NCBI GenBank assembly: GCA_005222965.1
Contig: NJBG01000001.1
Span: forward strand, 18,323 to 82,322
Origin: Candidatus Woesearchaeota archaeon B3_Woes
GTDB taxonomy: Archaea; Nanobdellota; Nanobdellia; Woesearchaeales; B3-WOES
DNA length: 64,000 nt
Reading direction: 5' to 3'
Positions 63,242-64,000 of this stretch are shown here, one piece after another. How positions within the stretch are numbered: the stretch's first letter is position 1; each line of letters starts with the position of its first letter. The notes under the pieces are model-generated. The model did not search any database, was not told the DNA's origin, and worked only from the letters and a program-made list of their open reading frames with translations. A program made the position numbers and the translations under genes.

Positions 63242-63820
63242 TTATTTATTAGGATTAAATAATTTTGTTAAATCAGTCATATCTTTTTCTTCTTTAGTTA
63301 GGATTGGTCTGTCTTCATCAGGTTCTTCTTCAGGCTCTTCCTGTTCTTCAGTTGTCTCTTCTTTATTTTCCTCTTCCTGATCTATTTCATCATTTGTTTT
63401 CACAATATCCTCATCTGTTTCAGAGCTCTCTTCTGTTTCTGTCACATCTTCTATTTGTTGAGCTTCTTCCTCTTGTTGTAATATTTCTTGGTCATTTGTC
63501 ATAACTTCGTCCTTAACCAAATCACCAACTTTCATGTTAGAATCAGCGACATTAAAATCAGCATCGTCAAATTGTGAAAGTTTTTTTTCTACTGGTTTTT
63601 CAGATTCTTTTTTTGTTTCAATCTCTTTATCAACTTCATTTATTATACTATCAACTTTTTCTTTTTTTTCAACAGAAGGCTCTTCAACTCTTATCTTAAC
63701 GCCTTTATTAGAATATCCTAGAATTTCTTTTGCTTTGTCTTTAGCATCAGTTATACTTGCAGCTAATCCAGATTGATGTAATGATTCTGCTAATTTATCT
63801 ATCTCTTCTTGCTCTCCCAT
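63242..63820 (-). CDS. Acidic low-complexity protein, 192 aa
   Basis: A conserved-looking helical head (DKLAESLHQSGLAASITDAKDKAKEILG, about residues 9-36) is followed by 150 residues dominated by Glu, Asp and Thr. It ends in ILTKEEKDMTDLTKLFNPNK. The head resembles a small helical bundle and the tail is probably disordered. The function is unknown; a protein-binding adaptor would fit. It converges on the GH130 gene. Confidence 0.65.
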   Translation of the reverse strand: MGEQEEIDKLAESLHQSGLAASITDAKDKAKEILGYSNKGVKIRVEEPSVEKKEKVDSIINEVDKEIETKKESEKPVEKKLSQFDDADFNVADSNMKVGDLVKDEVMTNDQEILQQEEEAQQIEDVTETEESSETDEDIVKTNDEIDQEEENKEETTEEQEEPEEEPDEDRPILTKEEKDMTDLTKLFNPNK

Positions 63821-63864
63821 TATAATTAAAAGAAATAGATTAGTATTTATATTATTTTCTGATT

Positions 63865-64000
63865 TTAAGCTAAAAATATAATATCTTTGTCTTCTTCAAT
63901 AATATTCTCAACATTAAATAATTCTTTTATTTTTTTTTCAATAAAATCTCTTTTACCTGATTTTTTTAAAAAGCTCAAAACAAATCTATCTTTTCCAACC
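63865..64000 (-). CDS. Partial CDS, C-terminal end of an unknown protein
   Basis: An open frame enters from the right edge and ends at TAA (63865-63867). It encodes 44 residues of charged, helical sequence (RFVLSFLKKSGKRDFIEKK, then IIEEDKDIIFLA). Too little is visible to identify it. It lies upstream of the acidic protein gene on the same strand. Confidence 0.5.
   Translation of the reverse strand, partial: VGKDRFVLSFLKKSGKRDFIEKKIKELFNVENIIEEDKDIIFLA

Noticed and set aside
63304..63776. Two plus-strand frames rich in Leu/Phe/Ser opposite the acidic protein
   Set aside because: Antisense of Glu/Asp-rich codons gives such sequence automatically. The minus-strand gene has a better start and fits the spacing to its neighbours.
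1..64000. CRISPR arrays, rRNA genes, insertion sequences, integrases
   Set aside because: I saw no regularly spaced repeats, no rRNA-like sequence and no transposase or integrase gene. The repeats found are short palindromes or single pairs.

Overview
The window is chromosomal DNA from a low-GC archaeon, most likely a DPANN lineage of the Woesearchaeota/Pacearchaeota type. Archaeal signatures are the split RNA polymerase genes (H, B'', B', A', A''), archaeal/eukaryotic ribosomal proteins (eL42, eS8, eL37, eL41, eL30, eS27, eS6), aIF2 alpha and gamma, GINS51, Nop10, Kae1, LSm, translin, Lhr, TATA/BRE promoters and bulge-helix-bulge introns in two of three tRNAs. The large S-layer protein, the short intergenic gaps and many orphan proteins fit DPANN. 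The exact lineage is inferred, not proven.

Layout. 1-4.9 kb is accessory: a mini zinc ribbon, an orphan protein, a bacterial-type ECF sigma factor, a MutS-like ATPase, a LamG protein and small membrane proteins. 4.9-8.8 kb holds RNA-related genes: a YhaM-type OB-HD nuclease, a cold-shock protein, a DEAD-box helicase and eL42. 8.8-19.4 kb carries a minimal nucleotidyltransferase, GpmI, translin, an M29 peptidase, a bacterial-type Tgt close to a YhhQ transporter, a lipoprotein cyclophilin, eS8, LSm, eL37 and a CorC/CNNM membrane protein. 19.5-27.9 kb is a compact information unit: tRNA-Asp (two introns), tRNA-Lys, rpoH-B''-B'-A'-A'', eL30, nusA. 27.9-33.9 kb has a PhoU-like regulator, three tiny genes, kae1, gins51, enolase, a TPR protein, PAC2 and nop10. 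34.1-36.5 kb is a HEPN/MNT pair sitting inside the usual eS27-aIF2alpha-Nop10-PAC2 neighbourhood, with a 15-bp direct repeat on each side. 36.6-49 kb has a sugar nucleotidyltransferase, Lhr, CYTH, a secreted protein, eL41, argS, an iron alcohol dehydrogenase, eS6-aIF2gamma, a radical SAM-TRAM protein and a surface protein. 49-64 kb has the S-layer gene, tRNA-Leu (intron), CBS, a large nucleotidyltransferase, AMP phosphorylase, two transporters, a GT4 fusion with GH130, and acidic proteins.

How it fits together. Most genes serve translation, transcription and RNA processing. Metabolism is thin (GpmI, enolase, AMP phosphorylase, alcohol dehydrogenase). Tgt plus YhhQ points to salvage of a queuosine precursor. 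The S-layer, the lipoprotein and the GT4/GH130 pair relate to the cell surface and glycans.

The most unusual observations are: (1) a family of short palindromes, arrayed before rpoA' around its ribosome binding site, inserted in frame inside argS, and repeated at the argS stop codon; (2) the HEPN/MNT island with flanking direct repeats; (3) an ECF sigma factor behind an archaeal promoter, with an apparent one-base frameshift before a coding C-terminal extension; (4) a tRNA-Asp with introns at 37/38 and 59/60 that begins the transcription unit leading into RNA polymerase; (5) matching promoter/initiator architecture for the cold-shock and DEAD-box genes.
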